Shown here: in pieces, positions 1 through 14,300 of the stretch
Position numbering within the stretch: position 1 is the stretch's first letter
How the letters are laid out: the number at the start of each line of letters is the position of its first letter
NCBI GenBank assembly: GCA_025267735.1
Contig: CM046304.1
Location: 6,510,001-6,574,000, forward strand
Direction of reading: 5' to 3'
DNA length: 64,000 bases
Source of the DNA: Mactra quadrangularis
Lineage: Eukaryota > Mollusca > Bivalvia > Venerida > Mactridae
Position numbers and translations under genes: made by a program
Notes under the pieces: model-generated
What the model was told of the DNA's origin: nothing
What the model saw: only the letters and a program-made list of their open reading frames with translations
Databases searched by the model: none

Positions 1-157
1 TCTATTTATTTGTAATATAAAAAGATGTTAGAAAACAACAATGTCCTCCAACTGTTCTTGGAAAAATCAAGTTTTAGGATAAACCACACTTATCCATTGA
101 AGGGAGCATGAGCCATTTGAGCAAAGTCCTAAATCAGTATACAGTTATACAATATGT

Positions 158-296
158 GATTTGGGAACAGTCTAAACTGTTGGCCCGAGGTGGAGGAGAT
201 AGTGTTTTGAACTGTTTCCAGAGGCCGTAGGCCGAGGGCTGCAACAGTTCAAAACACTCTCCAGGACACCGAGGGACAACTGTTTGACTTATAATC
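158..296. mobile_element. Fold-back MITE-like hairpin
   Basis: Two arms of about 55 bp are imperfect reverse complements around a short G/C-rich centre (about 213-238). Both arms carry the segment AGTGTTTTGAACTGTT, one on each strand. The element has no coding capacity. I infer a non-autonomous DNA transposon or hairpin repeat; I did not find a clear target duplication. Confidence 0.55.
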
Positions 297-2153
297 CAAA
301 ATAAAATAATTATCAAATAACTGATTTATTACCTGATCAATTACTGTTTAAACAGTACTTGCAGAAGAAAAAGACCATAAAAATAGTTTAGCAAATATAC
401 TAAATAGTATTTAGAATTTAACTTTCTCAATATAACAATCGTTTAAATTACTTGCCCTATTCAAGATCATTTTTTCACGAACTTTCATTTGTCTATGGAA
501 CTTTTGGAGGGCACTGTATTAACTACATACTGAGTAAAGACAATTGTTACATTCAATACACACAGTGTAAGATATATAGAACTCAGAAAAATGAATCAAA
601 CAAGAAGGGAGATACATGCAGGAATATAGTAAAACAATCTAGAAGTCACAGAAAGTTTTTTGTTCACTTGTAATAAAATTTTAGTCTTTGAAGTAATTTT
701 TTTCACATGATTTTTTTAACTGAATATTCATAATAAATAAAAATGTCCATCAATGAACCAATCAAATCTGATTATTACAATGTTATAAAGTTTTTTTTGA
801 GTCACAATTTTGAAATTTCCGATATGTCACATGATGTCACTTTAAACTATCCAATCAAATCCATCGAGGTCTCCAGCAAGTGAATTTGCATATTACACAA
901 ACAGGATTCTGCAAAATAACCCCCAAGGTTAGAAAATGAAACAAAAGTGTTAGAAATAAACAAAAAGCTACAAGAATTATTGTAACTGTACAGATCAACA
1001 AAATTCTAACCTTCTAAAAATGATGAAATGAAAAGTCCTTACAACAAAATGTAGCACACATGTTTTTTTTATTTATTTGTAAAATACATGTAATAGTTTT
1101 ATACATAAACTAAGAGGTTTAAGCCATACAACTTTCATTTTCAGCAGAAATTTTGTAAAAATGAAATATGTTATTTGCTTAATTAAATATATATTAACTC
1201 TTTATTGTTCAAGTGCTCAGATAAAAGACAAAATGGAGCTAACAGGGGAAGGGTACATCTGTGGAATTATGCAGGCTTTACTTTATTTTTGCTAACTCTA
1301 AAAAAGGAGAGAAAATATGGTGGAAGCTGCCTTGACCCTACCCAACTTTAGAACAATGGATCACCACAACTCTTTCACCCACTTCAAATGGTATTTTCTA
1401 GTACTTTATTGAAGCAATACCAATACTGGCATCACTACAAGTTAATGTTATACAACCCTTCTCAAGATATGTATCCTAGATAAAGTTGAATGGCTTTAAC
1501 CACATTCCATTATAATCTTTAATTACTTGCAAAACCAAATTGTAAGGAGTTTATTTAAAAAGAATAAAATAGAAAATACCTGTATTATAGTTTAAAGGAA
1601 TGGTTTTGTTGATTTGTACTGGAACAAAAATATTAATAAACTAAACATAAAGTTACATAGAAGCATTGAGTGTTAAAGAAAAGCAGACAGTTTCAGAAAG
1701 AGCCATCAGTGGCATTGTAGAATATAAGTTGAAGTGTTTGTTTTTATTGGTTTAGTATATACATAAATATATGCATTATAATTATATACAAACAAAATAA
1801 TCAACTGAACATAAGCAAATGAAACCAATAATTTGATGAGAACAAAAATTAAACAATTGTTTCTGGTTGAAAGATGAAACAGATAGAAGATTGTTCTCTT
1901 TTTAAGTCTGAACATGGAAGAATGTCATTGATCAGCACAAAACTAGCCTAGTTACATGTAAACAAAGAAGAGGGTAGAATAATTTTGTGCAAACCAGTTG
2001 ATTATATATAACTCCATCTTTTAAAAGGGCAATAATTACCCTATGCAGTAAGAAACATTGGGGATTATGTCCTTTAGTATGGAAATGGAGAAAGACAGAG
2101 AAATGTTTCTCTATGAACATTGTAACCAAATAATGCACATAGAATTTGACATT
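297..2153. other. 3' flank without recognisable gene
   Basis: This AT-rich stretch lies downstream of the candidate last exon of the minus-strand gene. At 455-525 it has a dispersed repeat end (ACTTTTGGAGGGCACTGTA), also seen near 27376 and 34495. Open frames here are short and low-complexity and look non-coding. Another possible minus-strand acceptor with a good pyrimidine tract lies near 1298, but it leads to a stop almost at once. Confidence 0.5.
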
Positions 2154-2159
2154 TTTTAT
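2154..2159 (-). terminator. Candidate polyadenylation signal AATAAA
   Basis: AATAAA on the minus strand about 134 bp past the stop codon of the candidate terminal exon at 2293-2367. The position suits a 3' UTR, but the hexamer is common in AT-rich DNA, so this rests on the terminal exon being real. Confidence 0.3.
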
Positions 2160-2292
2160 TCTCATAGTTTTTGTTGTTGATTTTTTTGTTTGTAAAACAA
2201 TGCATATAATATTATGTCTTCATTATAATATATAAACTAAAATCAAAGTTTAATATCAACACTTCATCAACAGCAATATATTTCTATTAGAA

Positions 2293-2367
2293 TTAGATTA
2301 TTTCAAACATTATAGGAAAACTCTGAGCACTCAGACATACATCATTATGTATCAAGTTGAGTTGTGG
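2293..2367 (-). CDS. AGBL2: Candidate terminal exon of AGBL2-like gene
   Basis: A strong pyrimidine-rich acceptor (gctatattttgcag) precedes 2367. Reading on in phase 0, as the exon 2812-2877 requires, gives 24 codons and then TAA at 2295-2293. A good donor (gtatgt) after the ninth codon means it could instead be a 27-nt internal exon. There is no family similarity to test it against, because CCP2 C-termini are poorly conserved. Confidence 0.35.
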   Translation of the reverse strand, partial: PQLNLIHNDVCLSAQSFPIMFEII

Positions 2368-5300
2368 CTGCAAAATATAGCAATACTTTACTTAACTTGA
2401 AAAAAGGGGGAAATAACGAAAATATTTTTACATTTTTTATTAATCTTTTTTTAATTTTTTTTATACAGTAAATCAATTGCTTAATACAGAAGTCTAAAGA
2501 TAATTTTATCAAAATCTTAAAGAATTAAATTTTAAGAAAGTCAACTTGTAAAGAAAAATCAATATCAAATACCATAGAAGAAAAAGTATGAGCACCAGAA
2601 ATAAACCATGATAGAATTTATCATAATAAAACATGGCCTAAATAATCTACGATAAAATAATTTGTGCATACATTTGTACAATATATATGATAATTTGTGA
2701 AAGGTGTTTATATTGGTGTATAGAATAATTTAAGAAAAAATAAAAAAGATAAAATTAAAGGAGTATACAAAAATAAAGGAAGAGTATACAAAGGGAAGTA
2801 ACTGTGCCTACCTTTTCTTGTTTGGCATGAGATGTTAGATGACCACTAAGAGGTTTACGCTGACTGTTAGAGTCCTCCTAGTATAATATTAGGTGAGAAC
2901 AAAAATATATTATATTATCATTATTAAATCTCTACACGGAACAATTGTCCTTTAAAATGAAGGTTAAAGGTACAGTGAGCATGGCTTAATCAGGTTAATG
3001 AGTAAATTTCATCAATGAGTTTTCACATTTAAGCATTTGTATATTTGACTGATCCTAAAGGTTCAAAGTTTTAGAATTGCGAAATTTACAGAAAAATTGA
3101 ACTGTTACAATGAAAAAAGGGTGAAAAAATACTTATTGTAAAAAATTTTGGATTTATCAATAGCTATATTACAATGAACCTGTCTAAAGCAAGTTCAGTG
3201 TCTTTATAAAGTAGTTTCAATCCATGGTAGGGGTTCACAAATGGTTGCACTGGTCAGATGTTAATAGCACAGATTCCTCCTCTGTATTTATTTCTGCTTA
3301 GCAATTTCAAACATTCAGATAAAAAAATTACAAGTCAATTTTAATCCAGGACAATTGTTCCTTGGTTATAAAACAAAAGACAAGAACTACAATTAATGAA
3401 AAATGAAAACAGTAAAACAGACACTATAACACAGTGCCTACACCACATGACCTTTGTGGGTTGAAATATCTAATCAATGATTGTCAAGGTAGAGTTTTTC
3501 TTTCATAATTTTTTACCATTTTACCATTTCACCATTTTTATGGCATAGCATTAAGTGCCTGTTCCTATTATAAAGTAACCTTAAGACAAAGGTTTATAGG
3601 AAACATGTTTTTAACTATTAATTTTAGTTAAGTGAAAAAACTTGAATTTTTACTGTTTCAACCATGCCCTTTTCTATAAAAGGAATGATTATTGTCAAAA
3701 CTACCTTGCGAGTGCATTTTATTTGATAAAATGACCCACAGTGATGACAAAATGTCACACATTTATGTAGTATAGGCACCGTGTACTAGTAAGAGTAATT
3801 TCCAAGCAAAGGGGCAGATAACTGCATCAGACATAATGTATTAGATAAGTCACACAAGAGTTAATGTTCCTGATGATCAATGACTGATGGAAATACACTA
3901 TATATACAAAATTTACACAAATATAAAACATATACTAGATACCATCAATCAACATTTAATAAACCAAATACTAACTATTATTTCTCGATTTTTGGACTGT
4001 ACAAAAAATAAAATAAAAAATAGTCAAAATAAGGTTTTTACTTTTTAATAACTTGATTTATTTTTGAAATATATATTTTCAGAAAAAGTTTTCATATTAT
4101 TCTTGCTATAGGAGCTGACACATAATTTACAGAGCATTGTTTAGGTAAATTAAATAAAAACAACTCATTTTAAATGAATAGCCAAAGTAGACCGATTAAA
4201 ACATGCAAACTAAAAATAAACAATTAGCAATAATTAGTCAAATTAATTACTGTTATAGTTTACTTTCTTTAAAGATTCATTAATTTAGTAAATCAATATA
4301 CAAAAATGACTCTTTTCATGAAAAAACCTCACTAGAATTTCAGAAAGTCAAAAATATCTAAAATGTTAATGTCTCATCTTTTTCACAAAAAATTCTAGTA
4401 AGACTATGATAAAATTTTCATACAACAGTCTTTGCCTTAACCCACTTGTCTGCAGTCTGGTGTAGCAGTCTATTTTCCCCATGACTAATCTTTCCTGAGG
4501 AAAACAAGACCATAGGCAAAACTTTCCCCAAAGTAGATTTTTGGGGGCTGAAATGGCCAAGCCATTTTTCTCAAAATATTTCGGACAATAAATGGTCTGT
4601 TACAAAACAACTAGCCACAGAGATTTGATTCAGGCTAGTAAATATTACCAACTCTTCATAATCAGGCTGGTTAATAATTTAGGCTTTTAGGCTAGAGCCT
4701 GCAAACTTTCGAAGCAAAGACTGGAGAATAAAAATCTTACCAGGAAATCAAATATGAAAAGAGTCACAAATCATGCTAATTAGCCAGACCTGAGATATAT
4801 CACTTACCCCAGTGCCTTGTTTGTCTTTATCATTAGGTTTCTTCCCGACATCTTTAGTATTTTCTCTAGCTCTATCTCTCTCTTTCTTAGATTTTAATTT
4901 CTTCTTCTTTTTAGGAACCTGAAATCAAAATGGATTAACTTGACCATTATTTCTCAATCAATATACTAGGCTTGATTCTACCAGTACGTAGTAATTTGTC
5001 AATTTTCTTTAGCACCTATAGTTTTTTCAGAGAATTTATTTTATTTTTACAGCCTACACCTGAGACCCTCCAAATACATGACCGTGATTAACCATACTTT
5101 CCATTACTGACTATGGTTTAAAACATGGTTGAGAGAGATTAAAAATGCTCTAAACATGGTCCAAGTATGTTGATGTCAATGAATATGACTTGACATGATA
5201 CACATTTTTATCCAAGGTCTCTACGCTAAAGTCTGGAAAATGAGTCCATATCCACTACTGCTTCAAATTCCATGAATTTTCCTGGAAAATTGTGTTAACT

Positions 5301-8300
5301 GGTGTAGCTAGACATCTGTCCACCAATGGGTAGTGAGCCAGGCTTACATAGGTAGACTCATAAGGGTCGTCAGTTGAATCCCAATTCAAAAATCCTGAAC
5401 AGCGTTGTCATACAGGATCTCTAAGGTTCCCATTGAGGGTCACATCAAGATGACCTTTATATTGACCAATCAATGCGTAGCTTTCATCTAGAGGAAACAC
5501 TATTAATAGCATTTTGATTTGGTAATTTCTATTTATAGACCAAGATTTGCAAGCCTATTTGACAGCGGTATTATTCACAGTCTGTGATTGGACAGCTTAA
5601 TTCAAATTGCTTGACATAGACAATGTTTTTTAAACACAACAATTTCGTCATAAATATCATAATGAGAAAAGGTCACCTGAACCCTCATAAGAAAACCGCC
5701 AGATCTAAATTAGCGAGTAGGCGAGTGGAAAATTTAAGATTGGGTTTTAATCAGATTGGTTGAATCCAATCATGAGACACAAATTTATATTTAAATCAAC
5801 ATGATGGTAACAGTCCATATATGGTCAAAAAGTCAAAATATTGTTGGATCAATTTTCAAAAAGAATATTTACAAAATAATATTTTTAATGATAAAATCTC
5901 CGTAGAAACCTTCAATAAAATTCACATTATAGAATTTGTAACTTTCAATGATTTCAACGAATACTTACAAAAATGTCAACATCCAAAATGGAGCATTAAT
6001 ATAAAATGATAATACACATATCAATATAGGTGAAATATAAAACTATGACACTATAATAAATAGTGATAGTGAATTGTTGTACTAAAACTTTAGTTTACCA
6101 GAGTTTATAGTCATGTGATCTTTCCAAGGTAAACAAACACTTTTTGTCATCATACATTAAAAGAAAAGCATTAACAGACTACATAAAACAACTACCATTT
6201 TCTCCTTCTGAAAATGCCACATTTTATTTCTGTAATTGTTTACTTTAATTGTTTACCTCTGCACAAAATATATTTTTATATTAACAACTCCACTCAATTT
6301 TTGTACAGGGGATTTTGAGTTAACAATCAAACTATAGAACCAGTTAAGAATTTTATGGATATGGTAGTACATTGTAGTAAAAACAATTAATTTCAGTCAA
6401 AAGCTTTACATAGCTTATGTTTTTTCTGTTGATTTATTTTACTGAAAATAAAGAAATATTTAACTAGACTTAATATTTTGTGTGCTAGTTCACATGTTTG
6501 TATAGAAAGCAAAATCAGCAAAACAAGTGTTTGTTTGTTTATAGGTTGTTGTTGTAGACCATGTGACTATAGACCCTGGTTACAGAAATGTTCAGAAGAT
6601 TATTCATGTAATAAGATGAATAATAACTAACTTTGTGATTTATATAGCAATTTGAATACGTGACATACTGTAACATAAATGACAACAACAACAACAACAA
6701 CACACAAACAACAGCACATCATTTGTTTTCATGCAGAGAGTACACATACAATGTAACACAGTTAGAAGAATATATCATAATATGACATCACACAAACAAA
6801 ATTGCTCAGTACAACCTACAACACATTATTAGTTAAAAAAGTGTGGTTTAAAGTCTGCATCAATATACATGTTCAGCTGACTTTAAAAATTTGTACCATA
6901 ACTCCTGATTATTGAAATCACTTTTAGGCAGGTAATCCCCACAGTTCTCATTTACACCTGGGTTGAATAAAACAACTGTAACTAAATTCCTCCCTCAGGG
7001 AAATTAGCAGTGCCCTTAGTGAGGTTTGAACCCTGGACCTCTTGATCCCTTACCCCATCCTACCACTGGACCACTGATCTTACATAATAAGGCAATTAAT
7101 AATAGCCAACAAACCAGCTTTCCTGGACAATGTTTTACCAGTACAATCAAGAGACCTGACAACATTGTTTCTTCTAATACAGACTAAAGAAACTCTACAG
7201 TATAGTTTTCACAGAAGAGTATAACCAGTCAGAGCAAGACTAGAACCAGCATCACTTCCAGACACTAGATTTGCAACCCTACACTGACCCGCCAGCACCA
7301 CAGATCCAGGTTATTAATGACATCGGATGCCAGCTCGCACAACCAGGTTTTGCCATACTATTAGCAGAACTTTGTTGTTGAAAAATCATGCTAGTAAATG
7401 AGCTCAAAATGGATATAAACAGTTCAAATGTTAAGCAAGCACTCACAGACAGAGGTGTATTAATGATGTTACTTCAACAAGACAGAACAAAGCATATAAT
7501 ACATGTAACATAGTTCAGCAAACACAACACACATACATACAACATAACATTAAAATAATTAATACTTATAACAGCTGGAAAACTTGCTACATTAGTATTT
7601 AAAGTAAGGCTCCTGTCATTTGTAACAAGTATTGCCAACCCAGGGATCAGTAGGAACTGTGAGCCAACAAATCCATAGTGAAATCCCTGCCCTGTTGGAC
7701 ATTTCAATGGTAAAACCCATAGGTAATATCCCTGCCTTAAGGGTGCATCAAAGCCAATGCCTATTTCCATACTTGACTCATCAATACTTAGTTCTGTGGC
7801 AACCCAAGATAAGATGCTAAAATATGTTCAAGATAAGTTATTGGCTATTGAAATTACGATACTGACCTCGAGGAAGGTGAGTATGATGACAATGAATATT
7901 ATGAAAGGTGGGACAATTCAGCCATGGTAAATTTGCTGTAGCAATCACATTATCTTGCAAACTCAAGGAGATATTCAGCTAAAGTACTGGAACTATCTGA
8001 CTGTAACCATAGCCCCCACCATTTATGGCATGAAAACAATTCTTTTTCAGTTGCCTGACAGCAAGGAAAGCTGGAAGGAAAAAGCATGGCCCTGCCTCCC
8101 CCCACCTATCTCTAGCACAGCCCCAGGGGTGAGGGTAGTGGTGGGAGTTACAAATGACTGGAGTGTAATAAGCCACAAAGTTGTACTATACTATAAGAAC
8201 ATTCTAAGGTTGCAGTTAGATATTTGTATGGTATTTTTATAAACCAACCTCCATAGCAGTGGCTTTATCTTCCTGTAACCATAGCAACCAGTATCAATAT

Positions 8301-11300
8301 ATATAAACCATAGCAACTTATACAATATAAACAAACCACAAGTACAAGACACATTTTTGCCTTCCATTACAGTACAGGTATAATGAGAAGGAAAAGTTGT
8401 GTCTGGTACCAAACATAAAGGTATTTATTTAATTTAATGTCATAATTTCAGCATAAAAGCCTTCAAGGCTTATGCAAATTATTTATCACCAAAATGGCAT
8501 TTATTTTTCGATGAAAGTCAGTTTTTATGAATTCAATCCTTAACATGATACCCCCTCACCAAAAAAAATACAAATCATACAAAAACAACATTAAAAGAAT
8601 TTCATTAAACATGTCTGCCAATTGCATTTACCAATTAAAACCATCAACCATTGAAAATGGTGTAGAAAATGCAATGTAAAAACAATCAAATTTTCAGTTA
8701 CATAATTCATGAGGCAATTAGCCAGTTGTGCTACTTAGCACTTTTGAAAACAATTTTGTGTTAGCCAAATTCTATGCAACAGTTTTGCTTCAAAGTAACA
8801 AAACCATGATAACATCTGAATTTGTCTTGCGTTCCAAATCTTTTCAGCTAGCAGAAAACTAACCACATTCCATTAATCTGTTTCAAATGAAATTGCTATG
8901 AAGTGCTAGGCAGACATACCCTTACCCACCTGGCTTCACATTCAGTTGAAATAATGAAAGATAACTCATGTCTGACTAACTATACCAATCGATAAAACAA
9001 AAAGAGTTACTTACCCTTTGTGGTTGAAATTGTAAATGTACAGGAGGACCATCAGAGACTGAGCTGTCTGAACCACCATCACTGAAAATTTATATTTAAA
9101 ACTAATGTTATTGCTCGTTTTTTCTCAACAGTCAGAACATGAATAATTTCACGGTGAATGAGTTTATTAAATTCATTGTAGTAATACATCTATGAGTTTC
9201 CGAAAGTGTGTATTATGATCAAGTTAAGCTGTTTATCCCGTACGATATGTTTTAGTCGAGATATTTTTAATAACTATTGGGCCGCCAGTACAAAAACAAT
9301 GCATTCAGTCACTGTGAAATTATTCAAGCTTTGACAGTTGAGAAAAAACGGACAATATCAAATGTAAAGTTAAAGTCTTGCAGTTTGTAGTCTAAGGTCT
9401 ATCAACTTTACAGCTATCATTCCTGGTCATTGGGTATCCATCTATCTATCTCACTTAGGGTGTCTATTTAAACAGGGGTTACCCATTCTTAGTAGCCAAC
9501 TGTAGCAAATCCTCATTAAAATCTGCCACAGATGATCACATTAGGCTGCATATGCACAATTAAAGGGATAATTACTACTTCAATTAATGTCAACTGCAAT
9601 ATATGTTAACAAGTAGATGATGTTGTTTGTACAATTTACGTATAATAAAATATGGCTTATGTAAAGGGAGTTTCTCTTGTATTGTGTCCGTATGTTGTAT
9701 AATCCACGCTTATTAACTCCATAAAAACTCTCATGTCTGACAGCACTATTTGCGCTTTGATTTCTGCTTAGGTGCAGTCTATGCATTGGTACAATGAAAT
9801 TATATCACCCTTGCAGGTACCCCTTTTACACATAGGGGGAGTGAATCAATTGCAGGATTATTTTTTGCTCAAAGATGTTAGCAGTACCATGATGGCGTTT
9901 GAACCCAGGACCTTTTAATCTTCAATGGCACTAGGCAACTGTTCTAACAATGTGCCAAAGTTCACAAGTTTACCATGCATTAGTAGTTAGTTTTTGGCTC
10001 TGCATACAAACAATATATTTTGAGGTTAATACACTTGTTTACCAAAGATGCATGCCCATTACAACAGGCAACTTTTGAAAGTAAACAAAGCCACATGACT
10101 ATTACAACTGGCAGAAAGGAGCAAGCATGGCCTAGCGGTTACTATGTTGGACTGGTAATCATTGGATATCCAGCTCCATGTTGGTTCGAATCCCATCGAA
10201 ACATACCCTGTTGTTTCCTTGGGCAAGAAACTTTATCCGATTAGCTTAGTACTGGGGGACAAGGAAGCCGACTCGAAAGTAATTAATTTAAATAAAGTAA
10301 TTAATTTAAATAAAGTAATTAATTTAAATAAAGTAATTTAAATAAAGTAATTAATTTAAATAAAGTAATTAATTTAAATTGTATATCTTGTTTCACAATC
10401 CAGCTAAATAATCAAGTACATGTATATATAACTGGCAGAAAATGCTCAACTTTTGTTATTTTATATTAATTAGTAACAAAGGTTCATGGATATAAAAGTC
10501 TAACTATACCTAGATTCTAACTCATAAGCAGATAAATCATCAGATAAATCAACATTCTCCAAGTTAACACCTTTCTGTTCTAATTTATATCTGATTTCTC
10601 TCTTTAATGTTTCTTCTAGATCATATAATACATTGGCAGCCTGAAAAATATACAACAAGAAATGTAATGTGGAAATCACATAAAAGCCGGATTTAAAAAC
10701 TTTAATGCAAAAATTACAAAGGGAAATAATCTATAATAAAGGCAGGTAGAGTTGTTGTTAAATTTTAATTCTGTTCATCACATAGTATGTAATCATTGTA
10801 TCATAAAGATCTGACAATAAATGGCAGAAATATATGCTAAATTGAAAACTTTAACACTTTGTTTAACTGTAAACAACACCGGACACCTGACCGGAAACCA
10901 ACCTGCCCACCCATATTTCACCAAACTATTAGCTGAATTTTTTCGTTAAAAATCAGCTAATAAATACCATGAATATACTTTGAGCTGATTGGGCACAGAA
11001 AGTCAATTCTGTATGGAATCGGGGCCTTATCTGTAATAAGTGCTTAAACTTGGACCAGTTTCATGAGAAACATTTCCTACAGCACTTAGAGCCAAGACTG
11101 TGATACAGTAGAAGAGTGAAGGATTACCAGTCCTTAATTCTAAAAGTTATACAGTTGTTTGAATTACTAATAATACTGCACACAGAATTCTTTATTATCA
11201 ACATAATATTCTGCAAGTTTGGCAGTCAGGAGTCTTGAAATGCAAGAGTTCATTTGATATAAAACAATTATAATATGGCAATATATCATTTATTTTTATA

Positions 11301-14300
11301 TATACACAATAAGGAAATGCACATGAATGAATGCATGTAAATTAAGGCAAGGTTCAAGATTAATGAGACTGTGAAACTATCATACCAAATCATTAAGAAC
11401 TGGTAATCTCTTAGAATCATTAGATTTTATGAATACTAAACAATAATTAATTATATTCTTTCATAAAATACAATATGAAAACATTTGATATTCAAAATAC
11501 ATGAATGGTATATGTGTTTTCATATATTTACTATGTGACATGCACATGTGTCTGTGTATAAAATGTTGTTTGTACCATAAACCTGATGATTCACAACTCA
11601 GTGATGATATATGTGGTGATGAGAATAATCAACATTTATAATACAGTACATGCAAGTCAGAGACTTAAACGTAACTGCACATCGTGGGCAGAGGCAGACC
11701 AAAGCTAACCTGGGAAGACCTGGTAAGCCTGATCGGCTGGTAAAGAAAATGAATGGTACCAACCCTCAAGACCGACAATCATGGAGAGGAAGACTTCACT
11801 CCAGATGAGACAGACATGCCTCACTCTTGCCAAATGAATAAACAATGGCCTGTTTAAACTAAACTGGATGATGATAATGTATATGGGAATCAGTTTATTT
11901 ACTCAACCTAAGCAGGCCATTCTTGTGTTTGCTGAGCAAAGTAATAATAACCATTCTGGTACCCAGAGGTTATCAAGATTCTCCACCACAGATGTTAGAA
12001 CAAGACTCTTAATAATCTCTAGGTACAAGAAAAAGTCTTAGGTGAGAAACTCCCTAGTTTGAAAATTAAATTCTTACGTATTTGACAATAAGCCAGATCA
12101 TGAACAATAATTTCCTTGTAATGAATTAGGTGTTTTATGGTGTTTAACTTCAATTTTTCTGGCATATTGCTGAACATGTTTGGATCTCAGATCCATTGAT
12201 AGGAGATAGAAAAAAGCTATAGAAAGTATCTCATCGACCAAATTTCATGAAGGTACGTAGATCTCATCTAAGAATCAGACCAATGGTTCCCGGATGGAGA
12301 CATTATTCTAACTGAGGTAAGCCAGACCGACTCAAAGTTGACTTACAAATTTTTTAAAGCAACTTATGTTTGAATCACAAATACATCACACCAACTAGAC
12401 TATAAACAAATGATCTATCTATCAGTTAAAACTATGAAAACACTATCTAACAGACAATAGTCTTAATTGTCTCAATTGTATTTAAAACTGATTTATCTAC
12501 TTATAAATTACCATAAACTCTAATCACAAGATGTTTAATTAAGATGGCATACAAAGACTTTTGCTATATTCCATTACACAGTTTTCACCTAAATCCAAAC
12601 CCACAAAACCCATCCTAGTGAAAATTTCCATGTTCACGTAAGCGGGTCAGTTGATGACATAGCAATTTTGTATAGAACAAAGTAAATTAGGCAAGTGCTT
12701 GCTAAAAATTAAGGCAAAGACTAATATCAACAACCATTTCACTGCTGAATTATAAAAATAATGATAGTGATAGAGATTGCATATATGAAGGCAACTTAGA
12801 CAAAGCTGTGAGCCTTTTCAGTGTCAGGGTGTATCATTGACATTATAACAGCATAGTAGATAAAAACAATTGATAATTAAATGGATGTACAAAGTGGTAT
12901 AGCTTGTTGAGGATAACTTGAGACAAATTTAAGTATAGATGTAAACAATGACTCATGTTATCCTAAACGAGCAATTTTTAGTCATTTCCTTAAAATTAAA
13001 CATGCAAGTCTGATTGACAATGTAAAACACATGCATTGATATAAAATAAATACAAAGTACAGTTCACCATTGTGAATTATATGGTGATAATTTCAGCAGT
13101 GATGCACAGGCTACAAGCATGTAATGTAATAATATCCCAAGGGAAGTAACTCCAATGTTTAGTTTGAAGACAACAAAGGGAAATAACTATTTAGGACAAC
13201 TGTCAGTGTGAGTAAAACATAACATTGTATTGTGTTATCACAGTACCTATATTGTTCGTTTTTTCTCAACTGTCAAAACATGAATAATTTCACAGTGAAT
13301 ACCTTTGTTAAAATTATTGTTGTAATACATCCATGAGTTTTCAAAAGTGTGTATTATGATTGAGTAAAGCTGTTTATGCCGTATGATATGTTTTAGTCAA
13401 GATATTTTTAATAACAATTAGGCCGCCAGTACAAAAACAATGCATTCAGTCACCGTGAAATTATTCAAGCTTTGACAGTTGAGAAAAAACGAACAGTACC
13501 ATATGACTTATTTGTGGTAAATGTAGGTCAAAGTATGAAAACAAACAACCATCAGAGTGGGATTTTTTGTTCATAACCTTTTTAACTATTTTGGGGGGGG
13601 GATAAAGTGAAATGGCTGCTCCTTCTATTAAGTAACCTATCTGTAAAAGGTTTATTAGAAAAAAATTGGTACTAAATGTTTAGTAAAGTTCAGGATATGA
13701 TTTTTGTTACCGTTTCAACATGTTGTTTCACTTAACTAAAAAAGCACTGATTTCTTTCCCAATAATCCTTCTACAAGAGTTAAAGAAGAAAAACCTGCCT
13801 TGAGTGTTTGTTTTTATATTTAGACCCACATTGACTACAAAAAGTCACATGTTATAGGCACAGTGGTTATTATATAACTGTTTAATGATAAATGAAACAT
13901 GGTGTTAGTGTACAGATAAATTATTTTACTGAATACTTATATATAGAGGAACATTTAATAATTACCATGGAATCTAAATCATTCAGGATACCTTTTACCT
14001 CAAAATATATACAGATATCAATGAATATATGATAGAAAAATATATGACATCACAATGATTATGTCATAAGGTCATAACAAATTTATTATCTGTTTAGCAT
14101 CTGATCAAAATTTTAAGTCTTTTTATTGATTAAAGTCATTTTATAGCATCCAGCACACCTAACCTAGCTTCCCTGGATCCTTGTTTATAACCAGTACTCA
14201 TCTACCCTTCCACAAGGCTGGAAACTTCTCCATCTTATCAATGGAGAAGAATTGAGATTATTGACAAATTTTCATGAAAGGGTATGACCGCTACAAAAAG

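Noticed and set aside
1291..1320. Alternative terminal-exon acceptor with a long pyrimidine tract on the minus strand
   Set aside because: In phase 0 it gives one codon and a stop (AGT TAG), or a few codons from the next AG; the 2367 acceptor gives a longer open frame.
7474..7770. 98-codon minus-strand open frame
   Set aside because: No domain, no family similarity, hydrophobic low-complexity end, and overlapped by an opposite-strand frame; no splice sites connect it to the gene.
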